This document shows positions 7,123 through 14,714 of a stretch of 26,799 bases of DNA, piece after piece (position 1 is the first letter of the stretch; each line of letters begins with the position of its first letter). The position numbers and the translations under genes are program-made. Source of the DNA: a virus; IMG/VR virus record IMGVR_UViG_3300030329_002117, positions 1 to 26,799 of that record; one strand, given 5' to 3'. The notes under the pieces are model-generated. The model searched no databases, was not told the DNA's origin, and worked only from the letters and a program-made list of their open reading frames with translations.

Positions 7123-7980
7123 TTATTGGATTGATGAGTCTGCTTCGACTTCACAACCATTAGTGTCGTTTAACTCTGCTACACCATAAACTGCTGTTGC
7201 AACAATTTCATCAGCCCGTAAGCTGGCATCTCTTTGCGTTTCGATTTTTAAATCTTGCATCATAGCTATTCCTAAAGCGTCTGGGTGGAATACTGCACCT
7301 TTGTAATCTCCAGTTGTTCCTGGATCATTACTTGATGAGTCTGTCATATTTGAAGTTTCAAATATATTTACCCCAGCTATTTGACCTACTATGCTTGATC
7401 TTAAAATTTCATTACCAACACCTGGATTTGGGTTAGCAAATGTATTTGTAAGACCTGATTTTAAGTCAAATGCTACTTGTGGATGGATTACAGCATTAAG
7501 ATTGTCTCCTGGTACAGAATTTGCTCTTAATTTTGCAACTGCTTGGAAGATTAATGATGCTGACATAGCTGTTGAAGCTGATCCGACAGTAGTTGAAAAA
7601 CCACCGAATAAAGCTGTTAAGTCTTTGTCAATTTTTTTTGCAATAGCTTCTCCAAATAATCTACCAATATCAGCCGCTACATTTCTTGGTGCTGAATTTC
7701 TTGCTAAATCTGTAAGAGTTGTCAGTATCCCATGCTCTGAACAAGTAATTGTTTTTGATGTTGGGTCTATTGCTGTGTTAGATAAATCAGATGCTTCCGA
7801 TACAGCCGCCGCCGAAACAGCAGAGTAAATTGGAACTTCAACTGACTTTCCACCACCTGTTACTGCATAGTTTCTTACAAGTGGTCTCATAATTGATCTT
7901 TCACTTGCTACGAACAATGCTTCTGCTACAATCTCAGTATATAATTCTGAGAGTGTAGAACTTGTGCTTTCGTTTGCCAT
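7123..7980 (-). CDS. Major capsid protein
   Basis: A 285-residue protein directly after the scaffold gene, in the standard capsid position. The sequence shows SELYTEIVAEALFVASERSI, an N-terminal arm leading to GGGKSVEVPIYSAV, then ILTTLTDLARNSAPRNVAAD and a C-terminal domain with AVIHPQVAFDLKSGL and AVFHPDALGIAMMQDLKIET. The 'HP....L' pair and final 'R...A......V.GVAE' are typical of HK97-fold capsid proteins in marine siphoviruses. AAAGGAC precedes the start. No protease gene lies nearby, so the scaffold is either self-cleaving or removed without a dedicated prohead protease. Confidence 0.88.
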   Translation of the reverse strand: MANESTSSTLSELYTEIVAEALFVASERSIMRPLVRNYAVTGGGKSVEVPIYSAVSAAAVSEASDLSNTAIDPTSKTITCSEHGILTTLTDLARNSAPRNVAADIGRLFGEAIAKKIDKDLTALFGGFSTTVGSASTAMSASLIFQAVAKLRANSVPGDNLNAVIHPQVAFDLKSGLTNTFANPNPGVGNEILRSSIVGQIAGVNIFETSNMTDSSSNDPGTTGDYKGAVFHPDALGIAMMQDLKIETQRDASLRADEIVATAVYGVAELNDTNGCEVEADSSIQ

Positions 7981-7995
7981 TTTATTTGTCCTTTG

Positions 7996-8700
7996 TTATT
8001 TATTTGTTAAGTTTATTTGAACAGGAGCAGAGTCTCTTTGTTTGCGATACTCAGCATACTTTTGTCGATCTTCTGCCTTGCTCATATCTAAATCCTGAAT
8101 ATTAAATGGTTTTACAGTTTTCCCCTCGATGCTATTTTGGCTACCTGAACCAGACAATGACCCTTTTCGGAAATGTGGGTTAGCATCTAAAAACTCTTTA
8201 ACTCTATCTTCAATCGTTAATAGTTCCCCTTTTGGGTTATAACGAATATTTTTATTGTTATCAAGTATTTCTATTCTCCCATCATCATTATAATTAACTT
8301 CGCTTTTTAATAATGAAACTACTTGGTCAGGAGCAATAGCATTATTCTTAGAAGCTAATGACATAATAGAATTATCTACATTAATTGTTTTAACTTTAGA
8401 CTTCCAATCAGCTAACTCTTTATCTTTTTCAGCTATTCTAGCTTTCATAAGATTTTCTAAATCAGCTTTTGTTTTTGCATCTTGGATTTGTTTTTCTTTT
8501 GCAAGTTCTTCTTCTTGTTTCTTAGCTTCATCAAGTTGTCTTTGATGTTTTGCTTTTTCAGCTTCTAGTCTTTGTTTGACTATTCTATCAACATCTTCTT
8601 GATTAAAACTTGGTGTTGGTTTCTCGTCAGTTTGAGTTTGTTTAACTTCAGCTTCCTGAACATCATTTTGCGGTTGATTAACCTGTTTGTCATCTGACAT
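7996..8700 (-). CDS. Capsid scaffold protein
   Basis: A 234-residue, highly charged protein immediately upstream of the capsid gene. After an acidic, glutamine-rich N-terminus comes a long heptad-like segment of about residues 33-105 (VDRIVKQRLEAEKAKHQRQL and similar), a strong coiled-coil candidate. Residues 106-170 look like a small domain (APDQVVSLLKSEVNYNDDGR), and the C-terminus has ANPHFRKGSLSGSGSQ, a word very common in phage scaffold proteins. Its role would be to guide procapsid assembly. Confidence 0.85.
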   Translation of the reverse strand: MSDDKQVNQPQNDVQEAEVKQTQTDEKPTPSFNQEDVDRIVKQRLEAEKAKHQRQLDEAKKQEEELAKEKQIQDAKTKADLENLMKARIAEKDKELADWKSKVKTINVDNSIMSLASKNNAIAPDQVVSLLKSEVNYNDDGRIEILDNNKNIRYNPKGELLTIEDRVKEFLDANPHFRKGSLSGSGSQNSIEGKTVKPFNIQDLDMSKAEDRQKYAEYRKQRDSAPVQINLTNK

Positions 8701-8714
8701 TTTTTCTCCTATGT

Positions 8715-9710
8715 TTATATTATAAGTTCGCCTTTACTATCATACCAATCAGGATTGACATAACTAAACTGATGTCTGCAATTATACCCACCTCTTACTA
8801 CAAATGGGTTGCCTGATTTTTTACCTGACCAAGACCTACTTTGCCATAAATCTTTGATCTCGTTGATGGTAAAAAGTCCACCTTTTCTTTTGTTATATAC
8901 TCCATTTACTAGGTTTTTGCAAAGTTCTCTAGTTGTTGGTATTACATCTCCATAGTATTTAACAAAAGTCAGCCCAGCATCCCTTGATTTATTGAAGTTT
9001 AAGGTTGCATCAAAATCTCTTAATGAATCGTTTAATATCTGACTAGCATATCTTTTCATGTTTTCTCCAGCCCTATCTCTAGCGAATTTAGTCTGAAGTG
9101 TCTGTATTGATCTATCTACTTGTGCCTTTTTCGACTTGTTATATTTGTTTCTATTAATATAATCTATAAGCTTTTGTGCTTCTGCATCATCTGAACTTGC
9201 ATAAATACCATTGATGGTTTGTCTAAGTTCTTTTTCTAATTCTGTAAATTCATTTCCTACTAATACATTCTGATATGTAACCTCTGATAGTTTTCTAGTA
9301 AATGTATTTGATACATCTTTAAACTGTGTAAAGTATTGTTGTTTTAGATTTTTGACTAAGGCTAAATCTCCTTTTGTAAGTTCTTGAAACTCAACAGGAA
9401 TATTACCTATTCTTTTAAATGCTTTCTCAACTCTTTTTGCTTGTTTAGTAAAACCCTCTCTAACAACTGTATCTGACCAAGCTAGATATTCTCTATCAAG
9501 TATTGCTTTTATTTTTGGTCTAATTGCTATTGCACTTTGAAGTTCTATAAGTCTGCCGTCAGAAGTTCTTCTTAAATCTTTATTTGCTAATGCTACTACT
9601 TCTCTTTCTATTTTATCTAAAGCTTTTACGAGTGATCTGTAATAATTTGCTTCTGCTATCTCAATTTGTTTGATTCGATATTCTGTTGATTTTTTTACTA
9701 TATCTGACAT
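8715..9710 (-). CDS. MuF-like minor head protein
   Basis: A 331-residue protein between the plus-strand gene and the scaffold gene. The N-terminal 230 residues are helical and charged. The C-terminus carries the MuF-domain pattern: YYGDVIPTTRELCKNLVNG, then FTINEIKDLW, and GNPFVVRGGYNCRHQFSYV, with the conserved GGYNCRH close to the end. MuF-like proteins are minor head components bound near the portal and are often ejected with DNA. It starts at an ATG some 200 bases after the inserted plus-strand unit begins, so this transcript may need its own promoter, which I could not identify with certainty. Confidence 0.82.
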   Translation of the reverse strand: MSDIVKKSTEYRIKQIEIAEANYYRSLVKALDKIEREVVALANKDLRRTSDGRLIELQSAIAIRPKIKAILDREYLAWSDTVVREGFTKQAKRVEKAFKRIGNIPVEFQELTKGDLALVKNLKQQYFTQFKDVSNTFTRKLSEVTYQNVLVGNEFTELEKELRQTINGIYASSDDAEAQKLIDYINRNKYNKSKKAQVDRSIQTLQTKFARDRAGENMKRYASQILNDSLRDFDATLNFNKSRDAGLTFVKYYGDVIPTTRELCKNLVNGVYNKRKGGLFTINEIKDLWQSRSWSGKKSGNPFVVRGGYNCRHQFSYVNPDWYDSKGELII

Positions 9711-9846
9711 AAAAATTGTCTTATCAAAAAAACATCAAAAACGCAAAAAGTGTTTTAGTGTCGCATCAACCAGCTAACACCCTAAAATTTCAATCGTCTA
9801 CTTTTCAACAAGTTCGTCAAAACTAAAAAAATTAAAAAAGTGAATA

Positions 9847-9855
9847 TGGTATAAT
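9847..9855 (+). promoter_or_regulatory. Extended -10 promoter for the plus-strand gene in the head module
   Basis: TGGTATAAT is a consensus TATAAT with the TGn extension, located 58 bases before the start codon. The upstream -35 position is only A-rich (around 9827-9832), as expected for an extended -10 promoter. It points away from the head genes. The surrounding 9711-9846 stretch is A-rich and contains no gene. Confidence 0.65.
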
Positions 9856-9913
9856 GGGTTATGAAAAATAAAAATGTAAATTTAATTGTTTTCATAGAAA
9901 GGAGAAAATCTTT

Positions 9914-10246
9914 ATGGGATATAAATTAAAACCAAGTATTCCTATTGCAGAAAATACACCTGATAATGTAACTAAATTCACTATGGGTTATTATTATGCA
10001 GATGAACTTGCTGGAGTTTTTTATGAATATGACGACAAGTCAAATTTAAAAGAAACACATTTTGTTTTTAATTGTGGTTATAATGTAAAGTATTATATCT
10101 ATACTACAAAAACAATTCTTTTAAAAGAATATTCAGCAGTATATTTGGATAGTTTAGCTGATGAGTGTCCTGATAAATTTAGAAAAAAAGGACACCCACA
10201 AGATAAAGATAACCAAAAGTTTTTAGGTTATAAACATTGGAAATAA
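9914..10246 (+). CDS. Inserted plus-strand hypothetical protein (110 aa), moron-like
   Basis: A 110-residue gene on the opposite strand from all surrounding head genes, with AAAGGAG 9 bases before the ATG, its own promoter at 9847-9855 and a terminator at 10256-10281. The protein is soluble and rich in tyrosine: TMGYYYADELAGVFYEYDD, then FVFNCGYNVKYYIYTTKTI and a C-terminal FRKKGHPQDKDNQKFLGYKH. I do not recognise a family. Self-contained genes with promoter and terminator inside a virion module are classic morons, often acting on host physiology or superinfection. No homology can be claimed here. Confidence 0.8.
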   Translation: MGYKLKPSIPIAENTPDNVTKFTMGYYYADELAGVFYEYDDKSNLKETHFVFNCGYNVKYYIYTTKTILLKEYSAVYLDSLADECPDKFRKKGHPQDKDNQKFLGYKHWK

Positions 10247-10255
10247 TGTAAAAAT

Positions 10256-10281
10256 AAGGCGATCAGAAATGGTCGCCTTTT
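10256..10281 (+). terminator. Bidirectional intrinsic terminator
   Basis: AAGGCGATC (10256-10264) pairs with GGTCGCCTT (10271-10279) around the loop AGAAAT, a 9-bp stem with one G-T pair. TTTT follows on the plus strand, and on the minus strand ATTTTTAC follows, so both directions have a T-run. It ends the inserted gene and also overlaps the portal stop codon, and would stop transcripts coming from terminase and portal. Confidence 0.85.
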
Positions 10282-11695
10282 AAATTTCTTCTTGCTCTAC
10301 TTCTTGATCTTCTTGTTCAGTTTCATCTTGTGTAAATTGACCAACTTCTGAAGCTGAGTCTATTTCATCAAATATCTCATTTAATTTTTCGTTGTCATCT
10401 ACTACTGCTCTTGCAATTTCTTTATCTACTTCTTTCATAAATGTAGGAGAGCCAATACTTAGTGATTTAGCTTGTTGATAGTAAATTAAATCAGTAGCAT
10501 AATCTCTTATGTTAAATGAATCAGGATAATTTATTTCGCCATCAAATGTAGCATTTTGAAATAGTGCATATAGTCTAAATATTTGTTCTTCTGCTATTTG
10601 TAGATTGTCTGCTTTTTCTGATAGTCTTGCATTAAGTAATTCAAATTCTGTTTGTAAAGCTATTCCTGAAGATACTGCTTGTTTAGTTGTTCTTACTGCT
10701 CCTGTATGTGCTATTCTATTTATTGCATTAACTTTATTATTTATTGATTCCATAATAGCTTGTAAGTTTTGACCTGATGGTTGAAGTAGATATGGTTTTA
10801 AATTAGGCTCTAATTCTTCAGGCATTTCTATTACAGCACCAGCACCAGCAGACGCATTAACCGATGGAGTCTTAACTAGACTAGGATGATTAGTTAATCT
10901 GATAAGCTGTTCTACTTCTGACAATTCATTATAGATAGCTTTTTGCAAATCAGCTATGTCTGTTAGGTCTGATTGACCAATTCCCTTTTTGTGCGATTTG
11001 GAATTGTATAAGATAACTGCTGGTATCTTGCCAATCAGATTATCGGCAGTATCTATTATTGTCGGTTCGTCTCTGTCTGACTTTGCATAGACAGTTTCAA
11101 TCCGATCAAGATACCATAATCTAAAGTAAGTTCCGCCATCTTTATCTACTTCTTCTCTTACTTTAAGATAATCTAAAGTGTATTTACCATTTATTTCTCT
11201 TTTGAAATTCCAATCTAAAACATTCTCAGGTGTTAATATTGATATGTAAGGTCTTATTTCTTGATCTAGTTCTTCTGCTCTAGTGTTTGTTGTTACTTTT
11301 GGTTTATCTAAAACCATAAAACAATGTCCATAAATAGAAGCATAGTTTTGTGCTTGTTTCATAACAGAGTCAAAGTGGTTTCCGTCTAAGTCAGAGTCTT
11401 TTAAGAATGATTCTAAACTAGGTTCATCAGCCATAGCACCAAAATCTCTTGATGCTTTTACTCTAAATAAAAATGATGAGTAGATTTGAATAATGTTTTT
11501 ACAATGATTATCGCATGGAGTATTAGCAAGTCTTTGATTAAACTCGTTGTCTAATTCTAAATTGTATCTGTTAAGATATTGACCAAGTGTGTAATCATAT
11601 CCACCATTAAATGATCTAATATAATATTCCCATTGATTTACATTTTCTTTATAATCTTTATGTACCTCAAATGCTTCGTCTCGTGAATATGCCAT
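10280..11695 (-). CDS. Portal protein
   Basis: A 471-residue portal protein directly after the large terminase (3 bases between stop and start). Features include MAYSRDEAFEVHKDYKENVN at the start, GGYDYTLGQYLNRY, a long middle domain with LRLWYLD-like segments (YFRLWYLDRIETVYA) and helical regions such as IADLQKAIYNELSEVEQLIR and TKQAVSSGIALQTEFELLNA, typical of the portal stem/wing. The C-terminus is very acidic (DETEQEDQEVEQEEI). The portal forms the dodecameric DNA channel at one capsid vertex and docks the terminase. Confidence 0.88.
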   Translation of the reverse strand: MAYSRDEAFEVHKDYKENVNQWEYYIRSFNGGYDYTLGQYLNRYNLELDNEFNQRLANTPCDNHCKNIIQIYSSFLFRVKASRDFGAMADEPSLESFLKDSDLDGNHFDSVMKQAQNYASIYGHCFMVLDKPKVTTNTRAEELDQEIRPYISILTPENVLDWNFKREINGKYTLDYLKVREEVDKDGGTYFRLWYLDRIETVYAKSDRDEPTIIDTADNLIGKIPAVILYNSKSHKKGIGQSDLTDIADLQKAIYNELSEVEQLIRLTNHPSLVKTPSVNASAGAGAVIEMPEELEPNLKPYLLQPSGQNLQAIMESINNKVNAINRIAHTGAVRTTKQAVSSGIALQTEFELLNARLSEKADNLQIAEEQIFRLYALFQNATFDGEINYPDSFNIRDYATDLIYYQQAKSLSIGSPTFMKEVDKEIARAVVDDNEKLNEIFDEIDSASEVGQFTQDETEQEDQEVEQEEI

Positions 11696-11698
11696 AAT

Positions 11699-12934
11699 CT
11701 ATTTCATTGTCCATCTTGTAGGTCGTGAACTTGGCATTTGAACTACTAAAGGTTTTATGTAATCAATCATGTAACCTAAAGCGTCATTCATATGGTCAAA
11801 TCCATCCTCTTTGTCAGGAATATTTGTATCTTCCTTGTATGTTTGTCTTTGTAATCCTTTTATCAATGTTTTGCAAGATTTGGAAACAAAAATATGTCTA
11901 TTCCCATTAGTATCTTTCAGTTTAGAATTAACTGCATTGATTCTATCTCTTACTGCTGGATGTCTTGATTTTACTTTTACATTAAAACCAGCATTAATTA
12001 AAATAGATAAATCTGTTCTACCACCAGCAGATGTCTTTCTTTGTTTTGATGCTGGGTCAGGATATATGAATATTGGTATTTTAGTTCCGTATCTATCTCT
12101 TATCTCTTGCACCATTTCATCAGTATTACTTGAATAAATTACTACTTCATCAACAATATAAATCTTTTCTTTCTCTATCTGAGCAACACAAGCACTCATT
12201 GGGTCAACATTGAAGTCCATACCAATATGAAAAGGTTTATTATAATCAATAGTTTTTTTAACTACTGACTCTATTGGATGAAAATTATAATAAATAGCAC
12301 CAGCATAGTTTTCAAAAGTACCCTCAAACTCTTGTCTAAATGTTCTTTGATCTAAGTCTTGTCTAGCTTGATTAAGTTCTTTCTCAGATACCATACCACC
12401 TTGTAAAGTAGTAAATTGAAAGCTATCCCATTCAGGGTCTTGCTTACCTTTGAGATACATTTCATAACTCCAATTACCATAACCTTTTGGAGTACCACAC
12501 ATCATAACATGACCAAGTGTATCTGATACTGATGCTCTCAATACTTCAAACCATGCTCTCTTATCTATATCTGCAAACTCATCTAATATAAGAAAATTTA
12601 AACCTGTACCTCTAAGTGTGTCAGGTAAATCAGCAGATTTTAATGATATGGTGCTATTTGTTTTTCTTATAGTTATTGTAAGTGTAGTTTCGTTAATATC
12701 TTCTATCCAATTAAACTGATTAAGAACTTCTTTTAACTGACTCCAACAAATATCTTTAGCCATCTTTAGAGTTGGTGCTACATACCATATCTTTTGATTT
12801 GGCTTAGATGCGTATTTCATCATCTCAGTTATAGCAAGATATGTTTTACCAAATCTTCTACCTGATATTAAAACTCTAAATCTCTTGTTTGATGATGATA
12901 TGAGATGTTGTGGTTTTGTTAAGGTTATTTTCAT
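11699..12934 (-). CDS. terL: Terminase large subunit
   Basis: A 411-residue packaging ATPase/nuclease. Residues 24-31 are SGRRFGKT (Walker A), 116-119 ILDE (Walker B with catalytic E) and 146-151 CGTPKG (coupling motif). The nuclease domain starts with HIGMDFNVDP (Asp about 240), followed by IYIVDEVVIY, IYPDPASKQRKTSAGGRTD and a C-terminal DGFDHMNDALGYMIDY, the usual last metal-binding segment. I place the start at the ATG at 12934; the frame also has a TTG at 12943 that lies in a GGATG-like spacer and is less likely. It overlaps the upstream small gene by 59 bp. The portal gene follows. Confidence 0.95.
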   Translation of the reverse strand: MKITLTKPQHLISSSNKRFRVLISGRRFGKTYLAITEMMKYASKPNQKIWYVAPTLKMAKDICWSQLKEVLNQFNWIEDINETTLTITIRKTNSTISLKSADLPDTLRGTGLNFLILDEFADIDKRAWFEVLRASVSDTLGHVMMCGTPKGYGNWSYEMYLKGKQDPEWDSFQFTTLQGGMVSEKELNQARQDLDQRTFRQEFEGTFENYAGAIYYNFHPIESVVKKTIDYNKPFHIGMDFNVDPMSACVAQIEKEKIYIVDEVVIYSSNTDEMVQEIRDRYGTKIPIFIYPDPASKQRKTSAGGRTDLSILINAGFNVKVKSRHPAVRDRINAVNSKLKDTNGNRHIFVSKSCKTLIKGLQRQTYKEDTNIPDKEDGFDHMNDALGYMIDYIKPLVVQMPSSRPTRWTMK

Positions 12935-13133
12935 TACATCCAAATTTTATGTAAATATTATATTTATTAACATCATCTCTACCTATTTCAATAATCTTAT
13001 CATAAGCTTTTGTATAACCATCTAGCATACAACTATAAGCATCTACATAATTTTCTTTGTATTGGTGTGGTGGCATACAGGTTGTTTTACTATCCACATA
13101 TGCACACATGATCATCGTCAGAACAAATTCCAT
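12876..13133 (-). CDS. Small Cys-containing, probably exported protein (85 aa)
   Basis: An 85-residue protein with AAAGGAAAAAGTAA just before the ATG. A short hydrophobic N-terminus (EFVLTMIMCAYV) is followed by cysteines at about residues 10, 19, 35 and 66 in a compact segment with CMPPHQYKENYVDAYSCML, IEIGRDDVNKYNIYIKFGC. The even spacing and hydrophobic start suggest an exported, disulfide-bonded protein. The last 20 residues overlap the terminase start. Similar short cysteine proteins are, as I recall, frequent in marine phages. Function unknown. Confidence 0.65.
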   Translation of the reverse strand: MEFVLTMIMCAYVDSKTTCMPPHQYKENYVDAYSCMLDGYTKAYDKIIEIGRDDVNKYNIYIKFGCNENNLNKTTTSHIIIKQEI

Positions 13134-13281
13134 TTACTTTTTCCTTTTGTATTTTCGGTGTGTTTGAACTCTCCAAGTCCAATGGAATATTGCCCTTGTT
13201 ATTTTTTCTATTTTTTGTAACACCCAATCTATCATTAGTTAATCTCACTTCGTTTTCGTATGTCCTATCTTCGTCAATCAT
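13090..13281 (-). CDS. Small hypothetical protein (63 aa)
   Basis: A 63-residue frame starting two bases after the preceding stop and overlapping the next gene by 44 bp. It is polar, with LTNDRLGVTKNRKNNKGNIP and a Cys-containing end, ICSDDDHVCICG, encoded in the overlap. There is no clear ribosome binding site, so it would depend on translational coupling. It is the only gene-like frame filling 13134-13283. Composition looks like a real disordered phage protein, but the evidence is modest. Confidence 0.5.
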   Translation of the reverse strand: MIDEDRTYENEVRLTNDRLGVTKNRKNNKGNIPLDLESSNTPKIQKEKVNGICSDDDHVCICG

Positions 13282-13283
13282 AA

Positions 13284-13484
13284 TTATTTTAATTTTTCTA
13301 TTCTTAATATTTTGTTATCTGCATCTAGTTCAGCTTTAACACGAGAACACATATATACTGCGTTGCTGTTCCTAGTTGCTATTCTTTTTTTTTCTAAACA
13401 TTTAGAAATTGATGGAGTCCAAGTCATTTCAACAAGTTTTTGATCTACACCTACAAACATCAATAAAGCTACTATAGTTTCCAT
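13284..13484 (-). CDS. Small two-Cys protein with hydrophobic start (66 aa)
   Basis: A 66-residue protein whose ATG overlaps the preceding stop (TAATG). It begins with a short hydrophobic stretch (METIVALLMFVGVDQKL) and has cysteines at 29 and 46 in ISKCLEKKRIATRNS and VYMCSRVKAELD. The layout (weak signal-like start, Cys in a helix, second Cys further on) resembles the genes at 12876-13133 and 14147-14353, so the three may be a divergent family of small exported proteins. Function unknown. Confidence 0.65.
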   Translation of the reverse strand: METIVALLMFVGVDQKLVEMTWTPSISKCLEKKRIATRNSNAVYMCSRVKAELDADNKILRIEKLK

Positions 13485-13849
13485 TAGTGATTACCATTTC
13501 TTAATTTTTCTATTTGTTTATTTATAATATCTACTTGCTCTTTTAAATGATCTATATTGACTTTATTGTATCTACTAGCTTCTATCTCTTTTTCAATAGA
13601 TTCTATCTGTCCAGCTAAATGCTCTATAAGCATAAACATTTCTAAATTCTTTGGTTCTTGTTCAGCTTTTTTTAATAAATCAGCTTGAAACAAAGTATCA
13701 GCAGTTTCTAATGCACCTATTCTTCCTGTAAGATTTGCATATCCAAATACTGCACCAGATACTACAAGTATAATTCCAATTAAATTTGCTAATGGTAATT
13801 GTAATTTAGACTCGGAACTAACTTTAATTGTATCGTCTTTTTTACTCAT
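13484..13849 (-). CDS. Membrane-anchored coiled-coil protein (121 aa)
   Basis: A 121-residue protein with a polar N-terminus (KDDTIKVSSESKLQLPLANL), one membrane span at about residues 22-42 (LIGIILVVSGAVFGYANL), and a C-terminal helical part from residue 45 (AQEPKNLEMF-like segment, IESIEKEIEAS, VDIINKQIEKLRNG) that looks like a coiled coil. Proteins of this style next to packaging genes in marine phages are usually left unnamed. Topology with a short N-terminus and long coil outside recalls spanin i-type or hemolysin-XhlA-like helpers. No lysis motif is seen. Confidence 0.7.
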   Translation of the reverse strand: MSKKDDTIKVSSESKLQLPLANLIGIILVVSGAVFGYANLTGRIGALETADTLFQADLLKKAEQEPKNLEMFMLIEHLAGQIESIEKEIEASRYNKVNIDHLKEQVDIINKQIEKLRNGNH

Positions 13850-14127
13850 AATTTAAAACCTTTCTTCCATGATTGGATTGCCCAATATGCGCTAGAGAGA
13901 GTAACTTGTTTTCCGCTTCTTCTAACCTTTGCTAAGATAGGTCTAAATCTAGCAAAAAACATTCTCTGTCTTGTAGGATTATTCTTTCTAATTGGCATAC
14001 CTTTTGCACCGAATCTAACTATTTGAACTCTGCCTGTTCTTTTGTTTCTTACAAATACACCAAACTTCTTTGAAGCAGATGGTGTTCTAAAAGGTTTATT
14101 TAATTTTCTATTTCTTGGTAATGACAT
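13846..14127 (-). CDS. Small basic hypothetical protein (93 aa)
   Basis: A 93-residue, very basic protein: SLPRNRKLNKPFRTPSASKK, FGVFVRNKRTGRVQIVRFGA, then FFARFRPILAKVRRSGKQV and a C-terminus AYWAIQSWKKGFKL. The first half, with a strand pair ending VRFG and followed by 'M.I.....R', matches a small conserved phage protein family I remember from marine and enteric phages (often annotated DUF6321-like), whose function is unknown. The start codon and the following gene overlap by ATGA. Confidence 0.65.
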   Translation of the reverse strand: MSLPRNRKLNKPFRTPSASKKFGVFVRNKRTGRVQIVRFGAKGMPIRKNNPTRQRMFFARFRPILAKVRRSGKQVTLSSAYWAIQSWKKGFKL

Positions 14128-14146
14128 ATTTTGTCAATACCATACA

Positions 14147-14353
14147 TCATTCACAAATAAAACCTTGAAATGTACCACGACCATCTTTTAAAAACCAAGC
14201 ATTCCTTTTTTCATCGTAAATAGATATTTGTTCTCTGTGTTCGTTTCCTAAATCCATACATTCATGGACATCTATTGGTCTTGTAAATTCTAACCTTTCT
14301 TTAATAACTTCTCCCTCAAATGACAGTAATAATAATATAATATATTTACACAT
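14147..14353 (-). CDS. Small Cys protein with hydrophobic N-terminus (68 aa)
   Basis: A 68-residue protein with MCKYIILLLLSFEGEV at the start, a minimal signal-like segment, cysteines at 32 (IDVHECMDLGNEHR) and 67 (FQGFICE), and a charged middle. It starts on the stop of the upstream gene (TAATG). It shares the 'hydrophobic start, Cys in a helix, Cys near the end' layout with two neighbours (12876-13133, 13284-13484). Function unknown. Confidence 0.62.
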   Translation of the reverse strand: MCKYIILLLLSFEGEVIKERLEFTRPIDVHECMDLGNEHREQISIYDEKRNAWFLKDGRGTFQGFICE

Positions 14354-14559
14354 TATCTTCTAAAATGTCTTTGTCGCCATTGGTTACAGACATAAACATC
14401 TTTTACACCAAAGCTTTTAAAAATATTACAGAAAGAGTGTTTGTTGCTGTACTGACCGCAGTTCCCACAGCTACCTCTACCTGATGATGGTCTAAAATCC
14501 TGTGGTAATCTAAAATCTATTATCTCTCCGTTAGGATAGAAGTTTGATCTTTTATTCAT
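14353..14559 (-). CDS. Four-Cys metal or Fe-S binding small protein (68 aa)
   Basis: A 68-residue protein with cysteines at 31, 34, 44 and 58 and Trp at 61: CGNCGQYSNKHSFCNIFK and VYVCNQWRQR. A CxxC(x9)C(x13)CxxW pattern resembles a high-potential iron-sulfur type site or a small zinc ribbon; it occurs in tiny phage proteins next to terminase genes. The N-terminal 30 residues are polar (FRLPQDFRPSSGRG). Which metal is bound cannot be decided from the sequence. Its ATG overlaps the stop of the upstream 52-codon gene (ATGA), and its stop overlaps the next start. Confidence 0.68.
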   Translation of the reverse strand: MNKRSNFYPNGEIIDFRLPQDFRPSSGRGSCGNCGQYSNKHSFCNIFKSFGVKDVYVCNQWRQRHFRR

Positions 14560-14714
14560 CTTCCACCCCTATTATAAGATTTGAATGATCTTTTTTTAGA
14601 TTTGTTCATCGAACTAAATTTTGGTCTGCGTTTGCTTATAGATGTTTTTTTGAATTTAGCTTTAGATTCATAAGCAACAGTTTTACCAAATATATTACCC
14701 TTTTTCTTTGCCAT
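14556..14714 (-). CDS. Small basic protein (52 aa)
   Basis: A 52-residue gene filling 14560-14694: MAKKKGNIFGKTVAYESKAK, then FKKTSISKRRPKFSSMNKSK and a final KSYNRGGR. It is very basic and without acidic patches, as for a nucleic-acid binding peptide. The start overlaps the terminase-small-like gene by 20 bp and the stop TGA overlaps the next ATG. I recall near-identical 'TSI...PK.SSMNKSKKR...YRGQGR'-type proteins in other marine phages at this place, so it is probably a conserved gene. Confidence 0.75.
   Translation of the reverse strand: MAKKKGNIFGKTVAYESKAKFKKTSISKRRPKFSSMNKSKKRSFKSYNRGGR

Noticed and set aside
7391-7828. 145-codon plus-strand frame inside the capsid gene
   Set aside because: Exact antisense shadow of the strongly supported capsid gene.
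9711-9846. Promoter for the MuF and later head genes on the minus strand
   Set aside because: TTGACG and TTGAAA words are present but no -10 at proper spacing could be found with confidence.
11725-12137. Two plus-strand frames opposite the large terminase
   Set aside because: Shadows of a gene with all terminase motifs intact.
12934-12943. TTG start for the large terminase
   Set aside because: The ATG three codons later is a standard start and the TTG is in the spacer region; evidence is modest either way.
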